Shown: piece after piece, positions 52,937 through 63,175 of the stretch
Layout: the number at the start of each line of letters is the position of its first letter
Numbering within the stretch: the first letter of the stretch is position 1
DNA from: JAICMB01 sp963795935
GTDB taxonomy: Bacteria; Acidobacteriota; Terriglobia; Bryobacterales; Bryobacteraceae
Reading direction: 5' to 3'
Length of the DNA: 64,000 bases
Assembly (NCBI GenBank): GCA_963795935.1
Contig: CAWCJO010000004.1
Location: forward strand, 558,001-622,000
The notes under the pieces: model-generated
What the model was told of the DNA's origin: nothing
What the model saw: the letters and a program-made list of their open reading frames with translations, nothing else
Databases searched by the model: none
Program-made: the position numbers and the translations under genes

Positions 52937-55295
52937 ACGCCCAAGGGACTGCCGTTAGCTGAAGTCATCGGTTACGCCGCGCAAATCGCCGGTGCGCTCG
53001 CGGCGGCGCACGCGGCCGGCATCGTGCATCGCGACATCAAGCCGGCCAATGCGATCGTAACCGCGGAAGGACAGGTCAAGGTGCTCGATTTCGGCCTGGC
53101 GAAACTGGAAGAAGCGCGCCCGATCCCGAAAGCGAAACCCGGACCATGGCGCCCGAGGCTGACCGAAGCGGGCATGGTGATGGGCACGTGGCGTACATGT
53201 CGCCGGAGCAGGCGCGGGCCGAGGAGGTGGACGCCCGCACGGATCTGTTCTCGTTCGGAGCCGTGCTGTACGAAATGGCGACGGGGCGGCGGGCGTTTTT
53301 GAAGGCGCTGGATTGGACCGGCGCCTGCCGACCGAATTCCTTGCCGCCGGAGCTGCGGCGGATCGTGCTGAAGCTCTTGCAAGCCGACCGGGAACTGCGC
53401 TACCAGACGGCGGCGGATGTTGCCGCGGATTTGAGACGGCTCCAGCACGTCGAGCGAAAGCAAGCCGGACTGGCGGCGCTGGTGGATGGCCGCCGCGGCG
53501 GCGCTGGCGCGCTCGTCGTTCGCATCGCGGCCATTTTCTATCTGCGGCCGGACCGTCCGGCGGGGCGCGACGAATGGGTGCAGTTGACCAACTTTCCGGA
53601 TTCCGGTCAGCCAACCCGCGTTATCTCCCGATGGGCGAATGCTCACATTCGTTCGTGGGCCAGACACATTCCTGGCGCCGGGACAGATCTATATCAAGAT
53701 GCTTCCCGACGGCGAGCCCGTCCAGCTCACGCACGACAACTTGAACAAAATGAGTCCGGTGTTCTCGCCCGACGGCTCGCGCATCGCCTATACCGTCGGC
53801 GGGTCCACGATGGGCGGCTGGAACACTTGGGTTGTGCCCGTGGTCGAGCGGACAGCCGCGCCTGTGGCTCACGAACGCCTCCGGTTTGGTGTGGCTCGAC
53901 AAGCAGAGGGTGCTTTTCTCCGAAATCAAGAAAGGACGTCCACATGGGGATCGTGACGGCGCGAGGAAAATCGCGCGGGAGCCCGCGACGTTTACCTGCC
54001 GGCGAGTGAACTGGGCATGGCGCACCGGTCCTATCCGTCACCCGACGGCAAATCGGCGCTAGTAGTGGAAATGGACCGGGCGGCGTGGCTTCCGTGCCGC
54101 CTGGTTCCCATTGACGGCCGATCAATGGCAGCTTCGGCGGGCCATCCGGTAGGCCCGCCGGGCGGCCGCATGCACCTTCGCCGGCATGGTCGCCCGACGG
54201 AAAGTGGATGTATTTCAGTTCGAGCGCCGGCGGATCGTTCCATACGTGGCGGCAGCGTTATCCGGATGGCCAGCCCGAGCAGATCACTTCCGGGCCGACC
54301 GAGGAAGAAGGCATTGCCATGTTTCCGGATGGCCGTTCCTTCGTCACCTCCGTGGCGTTAAGGCAAAGCGTCGTTTGGGTACACGATGAAGCGGCGAGCG
54401 GCAGATCTCGCTGGAGGGCTACAGCTACGATCCGAAATTCACTCCCGATGGAAAGCAGTTGTGTTACCGGATTTTGAAGGGCGCCCTCCCTATGGACGAT
54501 CCGGGCGAATTGCGGCTCGTGGAACTCGATACCGGGCACAACGAACCCTTGCTGCCTGGCTTGGCGAATCGTGGGGCCGCCTGGGACTGGCGTACGACAT
54601 ATCTCCGGACGGCACGGCAAGTGGTGGCCGCGGCCAAAGATAGCGAGGGCAAGCTGCGTCTTTGGTTGGCCGCGCTCGACGGGCAATCGCCCCCTCGCCA
54701 GATCCCGAACGTGGAAGGCGATACGCCTCTTTTCGGGAAAGACGGTGAAATCTTCTTCCACCGCTGGGAAGGGGCTTCCGCTTATGCTTACAGGGTTCAC
54801 GAGGACGGAACCGGATTGCGGAGACTGAGCGAGCAAACGATTGTGACGCCAGCGGGGGTCTCGCAAGACGGCCAGTGGCTGACCGCTACAGTTGCCGTCG
54901 CCAATAAGGCTATCCCCGAACGGGAGCGATCCTTCCGTGACACCTTTATGGCTCTACCGGTCGGGGAGGGTCGCCGGTTCCGATCGGTTGGGCCGGCTGG
55001 AACGACGACCATCTGGCGTGGTCGCGGGATGGAAGATCGATCTTCATCTCGACGAGAACCGCGTCTTCGACATCCCGCATGATCGGGCGAACGTACGTCG
55101 TTCCCTTATCTCCGGGCCGGATGTTCCCTACGATCCCGGCGGCAGGATTGCAGTCGGCAGACGACTTAGCCAAGTTGCCGGGGGCGCGTGTCATCGAAGC
55201 CTTCGACATTGCCCCCGGCCCGACGCCCGCGCGTGTACGCATTCTCGCGCGCAGCGGTGCAACGGAACTTATACAGGATTCCCATTCCACGATGA
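52418..55295 (+). pseudogene. Ser/Thr kinase with PD40 propeller, many frame changes
   Basis: The ATG at 52418 overlaps the previous stop (ATGA) and begins MNSERWKQADNLLQAVLER. At about 52636 the frame drops back by one and the kinase domain continues from a possible GTG start at 52645 with an AGGAGAG site 7 bp upstream: GAQLGPYKIDAPIGAGGMGE. HRDIKPANAIV, VLDFGLAKLEE and VAYMSPEQARAEEVDARTDL follow, then PD40 strands (MSPVFSPDGSRIAYTV), across about eight further frame changes of both signs. Mixed signs differ from the extra-base pattern elsewhere, so this copy may be truly decaying, though repeat-related assembly error is possible. Confidence 0.7.
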
Positions 55296-55809
55296 ATTCC
55301 GAGCGATGGAAGCAAGCCGATAACCTGCTGCAGGCGGTGTTGGAGCGTCCACGTGAGGAGCGCGAAGAGTTTTTGCGTCAGGCGTGCGCGGGGGACGAGG
55401 CGTTGGAGCGCGAGATTCGGTCTTTGCCGACATCGCAGCGGCAGGCGGGAAGTTTCGTGGACAGGCCGGCGATGGAAATGGCTGTGGGGCAACGGCTCTG
55501 GAGGAGGAGAGAGGCGCGGTGGGCGCTCAGCTTGGCCCTTATAAGATCGACGCTGCCATCGGCGCCGGCGGGATGGGCGAGGTTTTCAGGGATACGGATA
55601 CGCGCCTGCAGCGCGCGGTGGCGATCAAAATTCCGCCGCGCGACAAAGTGGCCGACCCGGAGCGCAAGCGGCGGTTCATGCAGGAGGCGCGCGCGGCTTC
55701 GGCGCTGAATCATCCCAACATTGTCACGCTGTACGATATCGCAAACGACAACGGCATCGATTATCCGGCGATGGAGAACGTGGCGGGCAAGCCGCTCGAC
55801 AAACTCATC
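54918..55809 (+). repeat. Right copy of the approximately 890-bp direct repeat
   Basis: Partner of 52050-52936, covering the end of the decayed kinase and the first part of a further kinase. It carries the same -1 offset at the N-terminal/kinase junction (55519 versus 52645), but lacks the extra base that the left copy has near 52915. The copies are therefore distinct sequences, not one sequence assembled twice without change. Confidence 0.85.
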
Positions 55810-55833
55810 GGGTCCAGTTCCCCTACGAGATAA
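55292..55833 (+). pseudogene. Truncated N-terminal part of a Ser/Thr kinase
   Basis: The ATG at 55292 overlaps the preceding stop as ATGA. It starts MNSERWKQADNLLQAVLERP and, after the shared -1 offset, continues from GTG 55519 as GAQLGPYKIDAAIGAGGMGE and YDIANDNGIDYPAMENVAG. It stops at 55833 after GKPLDKLIGSSSPTR, before the catalytic loop. The last bases overlap the response-regulator gene by 11 bp. The rest was lost at a junction near 55810. Confidence 0.8.
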
Positions 55834-56473
55834 TTCCCTTCCGCACCGCGTACAGGATCAGCTCCGGCGCGCTGTGCAGGTTCAGCTTCTGCAGGATATG
55901 CGTGCGATGGGTGTCGATGGTATAAGGGCTGATGTTCAGCAGGTTCGCAATCTCCTTGTTGGTCCGGCCCTCGGCCACTAATTGCAGGATCTCGCGCTCG
56001 CGATCGGTCAACAGATCATAGCTGTCCTCCACGCCCTTCGATTCGAGCTGCCTCATGTGATCGTCCTGCAGCACGCGGCTGACCTTCGGGCTCAGGAACG
56101 AACGGCCCTCGTGGACCGCGCGAATGCCGTTGATCAGATCGTTCTTGGCGCTGTCCTTGACCAGGTATCCGCGCGCGCCGGCCTTGAGCGAGCGGATGAT
56201 ATAACTCTCGTCGTAATGCATGCTCAAAATGACGACCGCGATGTGCGGGCACTTCGCCACGATGCGGCGCGTCGCTTCGATGCCGTTCAGCAGCGGCATG
56301 GCAATGTCCATCAGGACAATGTCGGGATTGGTTTCCTGGGCGAGCCGAATGGCCTCGATGCCGTCCGAAGCTTCGCCCGCGATTTCGAATCCCGGCTGGC
56401 GCTCCAATAGGACGCGCAAGCCGTCCCGGACCACGGTGTGGTCGTCAGCCAGCAGGATGCGGATCTGATCCAT
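55823..56473 (-). CDS. NarL/LuxR-family response regulator
   Basis: The 216-residue protein has a receiver domain (IRILLADDHTVVRDGLRVLL; phosphoacceptor Asp55 in PDIVLMDIAMPLLNG; Lys in ARGYLVKDSAKND) and a LuxR helix-turn-helix (LLTDREREILQLVAEGRTNK, EIANLLNISPYTIDTHRTHI, LQKLNLHSAPEL). It is overlapped at its 5' end by 29 bp with the histidine-kinase gene, so the two form a classic NarXL-like pair. Targets are unknown. Its 3' end abuts the truncated kinase. Confidence 0.95.
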   Translation of the reverse strand: MDQIRILLADDHTVVRDGLRVLLERQPGFEIAGEASDGIEAIRLAQETNPDIVLMDIAMPLLNGIEATRRIVAKCPHIAVVILSMHYDESYIIRSLKAGARGYLVKDSAKNDLINGIRAVHEGRSFLSPKVSRVLQDDHMRQLESKGVEDSYDLLTDREREILQLVAEGRTNKEIANLLNISPYTIDTHRTHILQKLNLHSAPELILYAVRKGIIS

Positions 56474-57921
56474 GGTTTGGCTCCGCGCCGTTTCCGTTTG
56501 AGAACATGGTCACCGGCAGCGCCGCCCGGATGAAGGTCCCCCGGCCCGGTTTCGAATCGATTTCAAAGCGGCCGCCCAGGTGCCGCACGCGCTCCTCCAT
56601 GCCCAGCAGGCCCAGGCCGCGCGTCCACTTGGTATCGAACCCGCTGCCGTCGTCCTGAACCGACACCAGCACCTGCGCGGCGTCGCGCCGCACCGTCACC
56701 TGCACGGCGCTGGCCTGCGCGTGCCGCGCGGCGTTGTTCAGCGATTCCTGCACGATGCGATAAATGCAGGTCTTGTGCTCCTCGGGAAGACCGTCGGCCA
56801 TTTCCGGGGCGTCCACCTGCACGCGCAGTCCGGTCCGGCGCATGGCGTCGCGCGCCTGCCACTTGCAGCGCCGGAACTAGACCGAAATCGTCCAGCATGG
56901 AGGGCCGCAGCAGAAGTGACATGTTGCGGGTCTCCTCCACCGTCCTGGCCGCCAGCTCGTGGACCGCTTCGAGGCGCGCGCGCACCTCCGCGGCATGGCT
57001 GAAATCCAGCAGGTTGTCCGTTTCCATCACGATCGCCGAAAGCGACTGGCCCACCTCGTCGTGCAGCTCCCGCGAAATCGCGCGCCGCTCCTCCTCCTGC
57101 GCCCGTACCAGCTTGGCGGATAATTCTTTCAAATCCACCTGCGCGCGGCCGCTCTCTTCCAGGCGCAACTGGGCTTCGCGTTCCAGCCCCAGCAGATAAT
57201 TGATGGTCAACCCCGTCACCACCAGTCCCCCGATCAGCGTAATCGACAGCGTCATGATCGAGGCCCACCGGAAACGCTCGAAGTCGCGGCTGAAACCGTT
57301 CTCCCCCCGCATCAGCTCGATCTCGTTGACGTTGGCCACGCGATCGGCGACCTGCAGCATCGCCGTGCGCCGCGGGACGAGCTCCTCGTAAAAAAATGCG
57401 TCCCGCCGCGCGTTGCGCTGCTGCGGCGTCCAATCGAAGGCGCGGTCCAGGACGCGCCAGTATTCCTGGATTTCCGAGCGCAGCTCGCGGAAGGTGGCCA
57501 TTTCCTCGGGAGCGAGGTTCTTCTCGTACTCCTGCAGCGCCTTGGCGGTATCGCGCTGCGCGGTTTGCAGACGGGCCAACTGCGCGCCGGCTCCGGCCGG
57601 CTCCGGGGCCAGGAGATAATCGCGCACATAGGTTCCGGACATATAGATTTGCGAGCGGATCTGTTCCAGCAGCCCGTTGCGCCGCTCGAAGCGCTGCCGC
57701 ATCTCGGTCCCGCTGGCGTGCAGACGGCCGAGCACCACCTGGGCGTCGATGCCGGCCCCGATCATCAGCACCAATAGCCCGCCGAACCCCGCCAACAACG
57801 CCAGCCAGATGCGCCGCCGCTGCCGCCCGCCGCGCGGCGCCACCGGAATAGCGGGCGCGGCGGGCGCCGCCATGGGTTCCCCCACCGCGCGCACCCCCAC
57901 GTCCGTGGCCGCGTTAGTCAT
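56445..57921 (-). CDS. Sensor histidine kinase (HisKA_3), one frameshift
   Basis: An N-terminal membrane helix (IWLALLAGFGGLLVLMIGAGI, about 38-58) is followed by a periplasmic helical domain of roughly 165 residues, CHASE3-like (GTYVRDYLLAPEPAGAGAQL), and a second helix (IMTLSITLIGGLVVTGLTI). The dimerisation box is AISRELHDEVGQSLSAIVME with the phospho-His. One extra base near 56862 interrupts VPALQWQARDAMRRTGLRVQ; afterwards the ATPase part reads YRIVQESLNNAARHAQASA and TRGLGLLGMEERVRHLGGRF. Corrected length is about 491 residues. Partner: the adjacent regulator. The signal is unknown. Confidence 0.88.
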
Positions 57922-58049
57922 GCTTCCGGCGCGCCTTCAACACGCTTAACCTTCAGGTTACGGTAGGCTGAGCCCCCGGGGGTATCCCGTGGCTACAGTA
58001 TTTAGACCCCTTCAAAATACTGGACAGACCTGATTTGTTTTGAACTCCA

Positions 58050-58065
58050 CTTAGGACATCCTAAG
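58050..58065. promoter_or_regulatory. Perfect 7-bp inverted repeat upstream of the Pal-like gene, possible operator
   Basis: CTTAGGACATCCTAAG (arms of 7 with a 2-bp spacer) lies 35 bp upstream of the Pal ATG, in the gap 57922-58100 that also holds the promoter of the divergent histidine kinase. A ribosome site (TGGAG) is at about 58084. A dimeric repressor or the neighbouring LuxR-type regulator could bind; this is inference. Confidence 0.45.
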
Positions 58066-58100
58066 CAAAGGAAGCCCATCCTCCTGGAGAAAATAAATAA

Positions 58101-58685
58101 ATGAAGATCCGAAACCTTGCCCTCACCACCGCCGCGGGAGCGTTTCTTATTGTGACCGCCTGCCACAAAAAAGTGCCCGTCGCGCAAACGCCGCCCCCGC
58201 CGCGGCAGCAAACCGTCGCGCAGGCGCCCGCGAACAACTACACGCCCGCCGCCGCCGGGCAGGCCTACACCCCTGAAAACCACAGCGCCTCGAACATGCC
58301 GGACGCCGCCACGCGGGCCCGCATCCAGGATCTGCTGAATCGCATCGAGGACGCCTATTTCGATTACGACAAGCACGACATCCGGCCCGACGCCCAGAAG
58401 GCGCTGGTCGATGACGCGCACACCTTGGCCGACATTCTCAAACAGTATCCCGACTACCATTTGACGGTGGAAGGCTACTGCGACGAGCGCGGCTCCGATG
58501 AGTACAACATCGCCCTGGGCGACGCCCGCGCCAAGCAGGCTAAGGATTACCTGGTCAATCTCGGCATACCGGCAGACCAGTTGCGGACGGTCAGCTACGG
58601 CAAAGAGAAGCCGGTGTGCACCGACCACGACGAAAACTGCTGGCAGAAAAACCGCCGCGCGCACATTACGCAGGAGCAAAGTTAA
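58101..58685 (+). CDS. pal: Pal-like peptidoglycan-associated lipoprotein (OmpA family)
   Basis: The 194-residue protein has a lipoprotein signal (AGAFLIVTACHKK; lipidated Cys21), a proline/glutamine-rich linker, and an OmpA-like domain from about 90: VDDAHTLADILKQYPDYHLT, VEGYCDERGSDEYNIALGDA (peptidoglycan-binding), RAKQAKDYLVNLGIPADQLR and VSYGKEKPVCTDHDENCWQK, NRRAHI. It anchors the outer membrane to peptidoglycan. TolB, TolQ and TolR are not adjacent, which is unusual for pal. Confidence 0.92.
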   Translation: MKIRNLALTTAAGAFLIVTACHKKVPVAQTPPPPRQQTVAQAPANNYTPAAAGQAYTPENHSASNMPDAATRARIQDLLNRIEDAYFDYDKHDIRPDAQKALVDDAHTLADILKQYPDYHLTVEGYCDERGSDEYNIALGDARAKQAKDYLVNLGIPADQLRTVSYGKEKPVCTDHDENCWQKNRRAHITQEQS

Positions 58686-58786
58686 ACGCGGCTGCTGCGT
58701 CTCTGGACATTCCGGCACGCCTTGGCTTGAGATCGGAACGCCGGTCGCGTTTCCTGATCACGTAAACCGGCGATACACTGGAATAC

Positions 58787-59032
58787 GTGCAGGATCGCAA
58801 GAACGTAACCCTCAGCTTGCCGGAGACCCTCCTGCGGCGCTTCCGCGTCTACGCGGCCTCGCGCAATCAATCTATGACCGGTCTTATGGCCGAGGCGATA
58901 CGGAACCTCCTCGACCAGGACGCGCAAAATGCGGAAGCCAAGCGCCGCTTCCTCGAGCGCATCCGCAACGCGCCCGATCGCGGGACCGGTGGACGGGCGA
59001 CTTGGACCAGGGATGAATTACATGAGCGTTGA
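58787..59032 (+). CDS. VapB-type ribbon-helix-helix antitoxin
   Basis: The 81-residue protein starts at a GTG (58787). It reads MQDRKNVTLSLPETLLRRFR, VYAASRNQSMTGLMAEAIRN, LLDQDAQNAEAKRRFLERIR, a strand-helix-helix DNA-binding unit with a basic helical tail that should hold the toxin. Its last 11 bp overlap the PIN gene. It should neutralise the toxin and repress the operon. Confidence 0.85.
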   Translation: MQDRKNVTLSLPETLLRRFRVYAASRNQSMTGLMAEAIRNLLDQDAQNAEAKRRFLERIRNAPDRGTGGRATWTRDELHER

Positions 59033-59432
59033 GTTCGTCGATACCAACGTTCTCGTGTATGCGCATGATGGCGGAGCCGGGAAAAAGCACCTAAAGTCTA
59101 TTGAATTGCTGGCCCGATTGTTCGAGGACGCCAGCGGAGCGTTAAGCGTCCAGGTGCTTGCCGAATTCTATAACGCGGCAACAAAGAAGCTCTCCATGAA
59201 GAGCGAAGAAGCGGAGTCGGCAATCGGCGGCCTTGGAGGCTGGTTAATTCACCGCCCTGGACACGCCGACGTGCTGAAGGCTTGCCGCTTGCACCGCCGC
59301 TACAAGATCGCGTGGTGGGACGCGATGGTGCTCAACAGCGCCATTGAGGTTGGCTGCTCCATTCTGTGGAGCGAGGATTTAAACGACGGCCAACGGTATG
59401 GCGAGATAACGGTCCGGAACCCGTTTATCTGA
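59022..59432 (+). CDS. VapC-type PIN-domain toxin
   Basis: I start at the ATG at 59022 (MSVEFVDTNVLVYAHDGGAG, 136 residues), inside the antitoxin end. PIN acidic residues: D7 in VDTNVLVYAHD, the glutamate of LAEFYNAATKK, D in AWWDAMVLNSAI and the late acidic cluster of LWSEDLNDGQRYG. It is expected to be a Mg-dependent RNase acting on tRNA or mRNA. It ends 7 bp before the convergent kinase stop. Confidence 0.9.
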   Translation: MSVEFVDTNVLVYAHDGGAGKKHLKSIELLARLFEDASGALSVQVLAEFYNAATKKLSMKSEEAESAIGGLGGWLIHRPGHADVLKACRLHRRYKIAWWDAMVLNSAIEVGCSILWSEDLNDGQRYGEITVRNPFI

Positions 59433-59439
59433 ACGTTCG

Positions 59440-62400
59440 CTATAGCCTGGCATATTCCGCCTTGGCTTGCTTGAAAATCGGAACATCCGGGTCGGCGTCT
59501 TTCCATAGCGTCAGAAAATCCTGGTAGGCGGCCTTGGCTTTCGTCTTATCGCCCGACAACGCGAGCGCCCGGCCGAGCTGCAAGCGAGCCGTTGCGCCTA
59601 TAGGATCGGTGGCAACGAACTCGCGATGGTCGACAATTTTCTGAAATTCCGCGACGGCCTCCGCGCCCCGGCGCCCAGCCAAATAGGCCAAGCCACGGAC
59701 ATACGCCGGATAAAGGAACCCGAAGGAACCATTGAACCAACTTAAGGGGACGCCTAGCTCATAGGGAAGCGACAGTTGTAAGGCTTCGACAGCCTTTGAA
59801 GGCTCGCCATGGTTCAGCGCCAAAAATGCGCGTAGCTCCGGCAAGTAAGCGAATCGGACCGACGTATCCTCCGGGAAGCGCTTCTGCAGATCATTCGCGA
59901 TTGTTTGGACCGCAGAGGAATCCCCCGACAGGGCGAGCGCGAAAGCTGCGCCATACTCCACATCGCGGCCCTTTGAAAGCGCCAGGGCCGCCATCGCGCC
60001 CTGCCTTGCCAAGGGCGCATTCCCGGAGAGAGCTTCCCACACCGTTGCCCCGGTTTCGAACAGCGCCGCTCTTTCCCTCTGCCCTGCATCGCGAGCCATG
60101 CCCACCGCGCGCCGCGACATCTCCCTTGCTTGATGCAAGCGGCCGGAATAAGCCAGCACAAAACCTTGATGCTCCGAGAGCCAGTCTTCCGCTCCGGTTC
60201 TCTCCTTTCCCAGCACGATCGCCCGTTCCATTCCCTCCCGGTCGCCGCTTACAAACGCGAGATCGTACTGCTCGACCAGCATCTCGGGGATATCCAGTTT
60301 GCGCGCGGAAGCTCGCTGAAGGGTCGCCGCGGCTTCCTTCAACCGGCCGAAGAATTGATAGCCGGTGGCGAGATTGACGTACGCGAAGGGAAAGTCGGGA
60401 TCGATCGCGATCGCTTTTTTGGCCTCTTCGATCGTCTTCTCCCATTTGCCGAAAATGGGGTAGATCATTCCCGACAGGAGCCCCGGAGCGTTTAAATCGC
60501 GAGGATATGTTCGCTCCCACAGCTCAAAGGTCCGTTGCGCGTTTTCCATGTTGCCGGTTGCCTGTAGATCGTATGCCGAAGCGATGAAGAACTTCTCCGC
60601 GTCGCTGACGCGATCCCGCAACTGGTAGGCTTTACTGGCACTCTCCGCCGACAGCGCATACTCTCCGATGTCGCCGTAAATGCGGCCTACATACGCATGC
60701 GCCATCGCAAATTTGGGATCGATTTCAACGGCGCGCTTAAAAAGCGGCAGAGCGGAGGCGTCGCCCTTGGAGAGAAGGAGCTTTAAGCCGGTGCTATAAG
60801 ATCTTAGCGCTTCAAGCGACGGCGTCGTCGCCTCTTCGAGCGGAGTCGAGTGTTGTTCAACAGTGGTGAGCGCTTCGCCCGCGCGGGTCCGGAACTTACT
60901 CGCAACTTGACTTAGGGCTTTCAGAACATCTTCTTTTCTTTCTGCCTGAGCCTGTTCCTCGTCAATTACTTCTCCGGAGCCGCAGCGATTTGCGCGCAGC
61001 CCCAATACATACTGGCTTCCCAGGCCGGCAATGGAGCCTTCGAGCACGGCGGCGCTCCCGGCTCGTTCGCAGACTTGGCGGGCGAGCTCCGGAGTGAGGC
61101 GCGTATTCGCCGGCCGGCCCATGAGATGCAGCTCCTTTTGCACGCGCTCCTCGGAGATCAGGCTGAGGTAAGGGGACTGCTCGAGCTGCACCGCCAAGCC
61201 CTGGCGAAGCGTCTCGTCGAAAACGGAGTCGCCCGTCGTGTTTCTGAAATCGGCGAGGACGATCGTATCCTTGTCCGTAAGCTTTGCCGTAGCGTGGAGC
61301 GCCCGTTGAAAATAGAAGGCTCCAGCGATGAGCAACGCCAGTGCCGCGGCGGCGGCGGTAGCAATCGTCTTCGGCCGCTTTGCGAGGCCGGGCCGGGCGC
61401 CTGTCGTTACCAGCGCCGAATCGGTGTCCCGCTTCAGGCGCTGCAAGTCGGCGCGAACTTCCGACGCGTGCTGGTAGCGTAGCTCGCGATCTTTCTCGAG
61501 GCATTTATCGATCACGCGCGCTAGTTCGGCCGGCAATTCCGGATTCAGCCGCGCCGCGGGCAGGGGAGCGCGGTTGAGAATGGAATCGAAAATCATCGCC
61601 GCGTTCTCTCCACGAAACGGCAGCTTGCCCGTAGCCATTTCATAGAGCACGACTCCGAACGAGAACAAGTCCGTGCGAGCGTCCAACTGTTTCGCGCGGA
61701 CCTGCTCCGGCGACATGTACGATACCGTCCCCAGCACGCTCCCGGCGCCGGTCAGTTGATCGTCGATCGTGAGCGTCGGTCCCTCCATTTCGATCGCGCC
61801 GTCGTCGAGGATGGGATCCATCTTCGCCAATCCAAAGTCGAGAATCTTCGCATGGCCCGGCCTTGGTTACGAAGATGTTTGCGGGCTTAATGTCGCGATG
61901 GACGATCCCCTTGGCGTGCGCGGCTTCCAGAGCGCTGGAGATCTCGATCCCCAGCTCGATCAATTCTCCCGTTTCCAAAGTCCCTTCGCGCGATGCGGTG
62001 CTTGAGCGTCCCGCCATCCAAGTACTCCATGACGATGTAGGCGCGGCCTTCCTGTTCGCCGATATCGTAAATCGTGCAGATGTTGGGATGATTCAAGGCG
62101 GAAGCGGCGCGCGCCTCGCGCTCGAAACGGCTGAGGGCCTGCGCGTTCCGGGCGACTTCGTCCGGCAGAAATTTCAGGGCCACGAAGCGGCGCAGACGGA
62201 TATCCTCGGCTTTATAAACCACGCCCATTCCGCCGCCGCCCAACTTCTCGACGATGCGGTAATGCGAGATGGTTTGGCCGATCAAAGAACCGCTGCTTTC
62301 CGGCGCGCCCACTTCTCGCGAGGCGCGGCGATCGTCGAGCGCACCATCGTGCGATTGCTGCAAAAGCAGCGATTCCACCACTTCACGAAGGTCCTCGTCG

Positions 62401-62501
62401 CCGCCGGCGGCTATTTGCACGAACGCGTACCGCCGCTCCGGCGCGCATGCCAGGGCGGAGTGGAACAGACGTTCGATTTGCCGCCATCGCTCGGAGGCCA
62501 T
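59440..62501 (-). CDS. Ser/Thr kinase with C-terminal TPR region, two frameshifts
   Basis: The ATG at 62501 begins MASERWRQIERLFHSALACA, the usual acidobacterial N-terminal region. Kinase motifs run EKLGGGGMGVVYKAEDIRL, VALKFLPDEV, then, after an extra base near 61980, GIVHRDIKPANIFVTKAG, and after another near 61859, VLGTVSYMSPEQVRAKQLDA. A membrane helix (ATAAAAALALLIAGAFYF) precedes a TolB-like segment (TIVLADFRNTTGDSVFDETL) and a long TPR array ending YQDFLTLWKDADPDVPIFKQ. The N-terminal part survives both shifts in all motifs, so they are likely read errors. A paralogue ends at 63458. Confidence 0.87.
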
Positions 62502-62602
62502 ATAACATGGTGTGAATCATACCACCCGCGTTTCATTCCGGCGCGGCGCCTGCCCTCATGCGTTCTTGCAGCTTGAGTATCTTTCGCCCGGCGCGCGGAA
62601 GC

Positions 62603-63175
62603 TCACTCTTCGAAAGCTCGATCCAGCAGCGCGCCTGCGTTTAGATGAGTTGCCCAGCGCCTCAGGTACTCCATATCGAGACGCTCGCCCTGAACCGCGA
62701 TCACGCCGCGGATATCGCTCCATTGCCGATCCGACACGCATCCGCCGCCTTGATACCAGACGAGTTTCGTCAATATAACATCCTCGGGCGTCGCGGCCCA
62801 GAATGACAGTACGCGTTCTTTACCCATTTGAATCGCGGTACGGACGCGCCGCGAAAATTCCGTGTGGTAGTAAACATCCTCGGGAAGAGGAAATACATCG
62901 AACTTAAAGCTGGTCGCGTAGTGGATTATGTTGAAGGGGCGCCCTCTTTCAAGCGCCTCGCGCATCGCCTCGCGATCGGCGTAGAAGTCGTTCCCAAGAG
63001 TTGGGGCTAACCGGTCAATCGCATCAGTCGTCAGATCCGCAACGATGTCGATGTCCTGGGTGGCGCGCCAAATTCCAACCGCCGAGCTCGCCAGCGAGCC
63101 GCCGATCAGATGCGGGATTCCGAGGCGATCGAAGGCCGTCAAAAGACGGTCGAACGCCTCAATCCAGTCATTCAT
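62603..63175 (-). CDS. Nucleotidyltransferase-like protein of unknown function
   Basis: From the ATG at 63175 (MNDWIEAFDRLLTAFDRLGI) the protein has 190 residues. It has the NTase core: PHLIGGSLASSAVGIWRATQ (Gly-Gly-Ser), DIDIVADLTTDAI (the Asp-x-Asp pair) and later SFKFDVFPLPEDVYYHTEF (third acid). The tail reads WAATPEDVILTKLVWYQGGG, VSDRQWSDIRGVIAVQGERL. I recall similar proteins beside a roughly 90-residue partner in other bacteria. It overlaps that partner by 8 bp. Substrate is unknown; MNT-type antitoxins and DUF6036 proteins are alternatives. Confidence 0.75.
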   Translation of the reverse strand: MNDWIEAFDRLLTAFDRLGIPHLIGGSLASSAVGIWRATQDIDIVADLTTDAIDRLAPTLGNDFYADREAMREALERGRPFNIIHYATSFKFDVFPLPEDVYYHTEFSRRVRTAIQMGKERVLSFWAATPEDVILTKLVWYQGGGCVSDRQWSDIRGVIAVQGERLDMEYLRRWATHLNAGALLDRAFEE

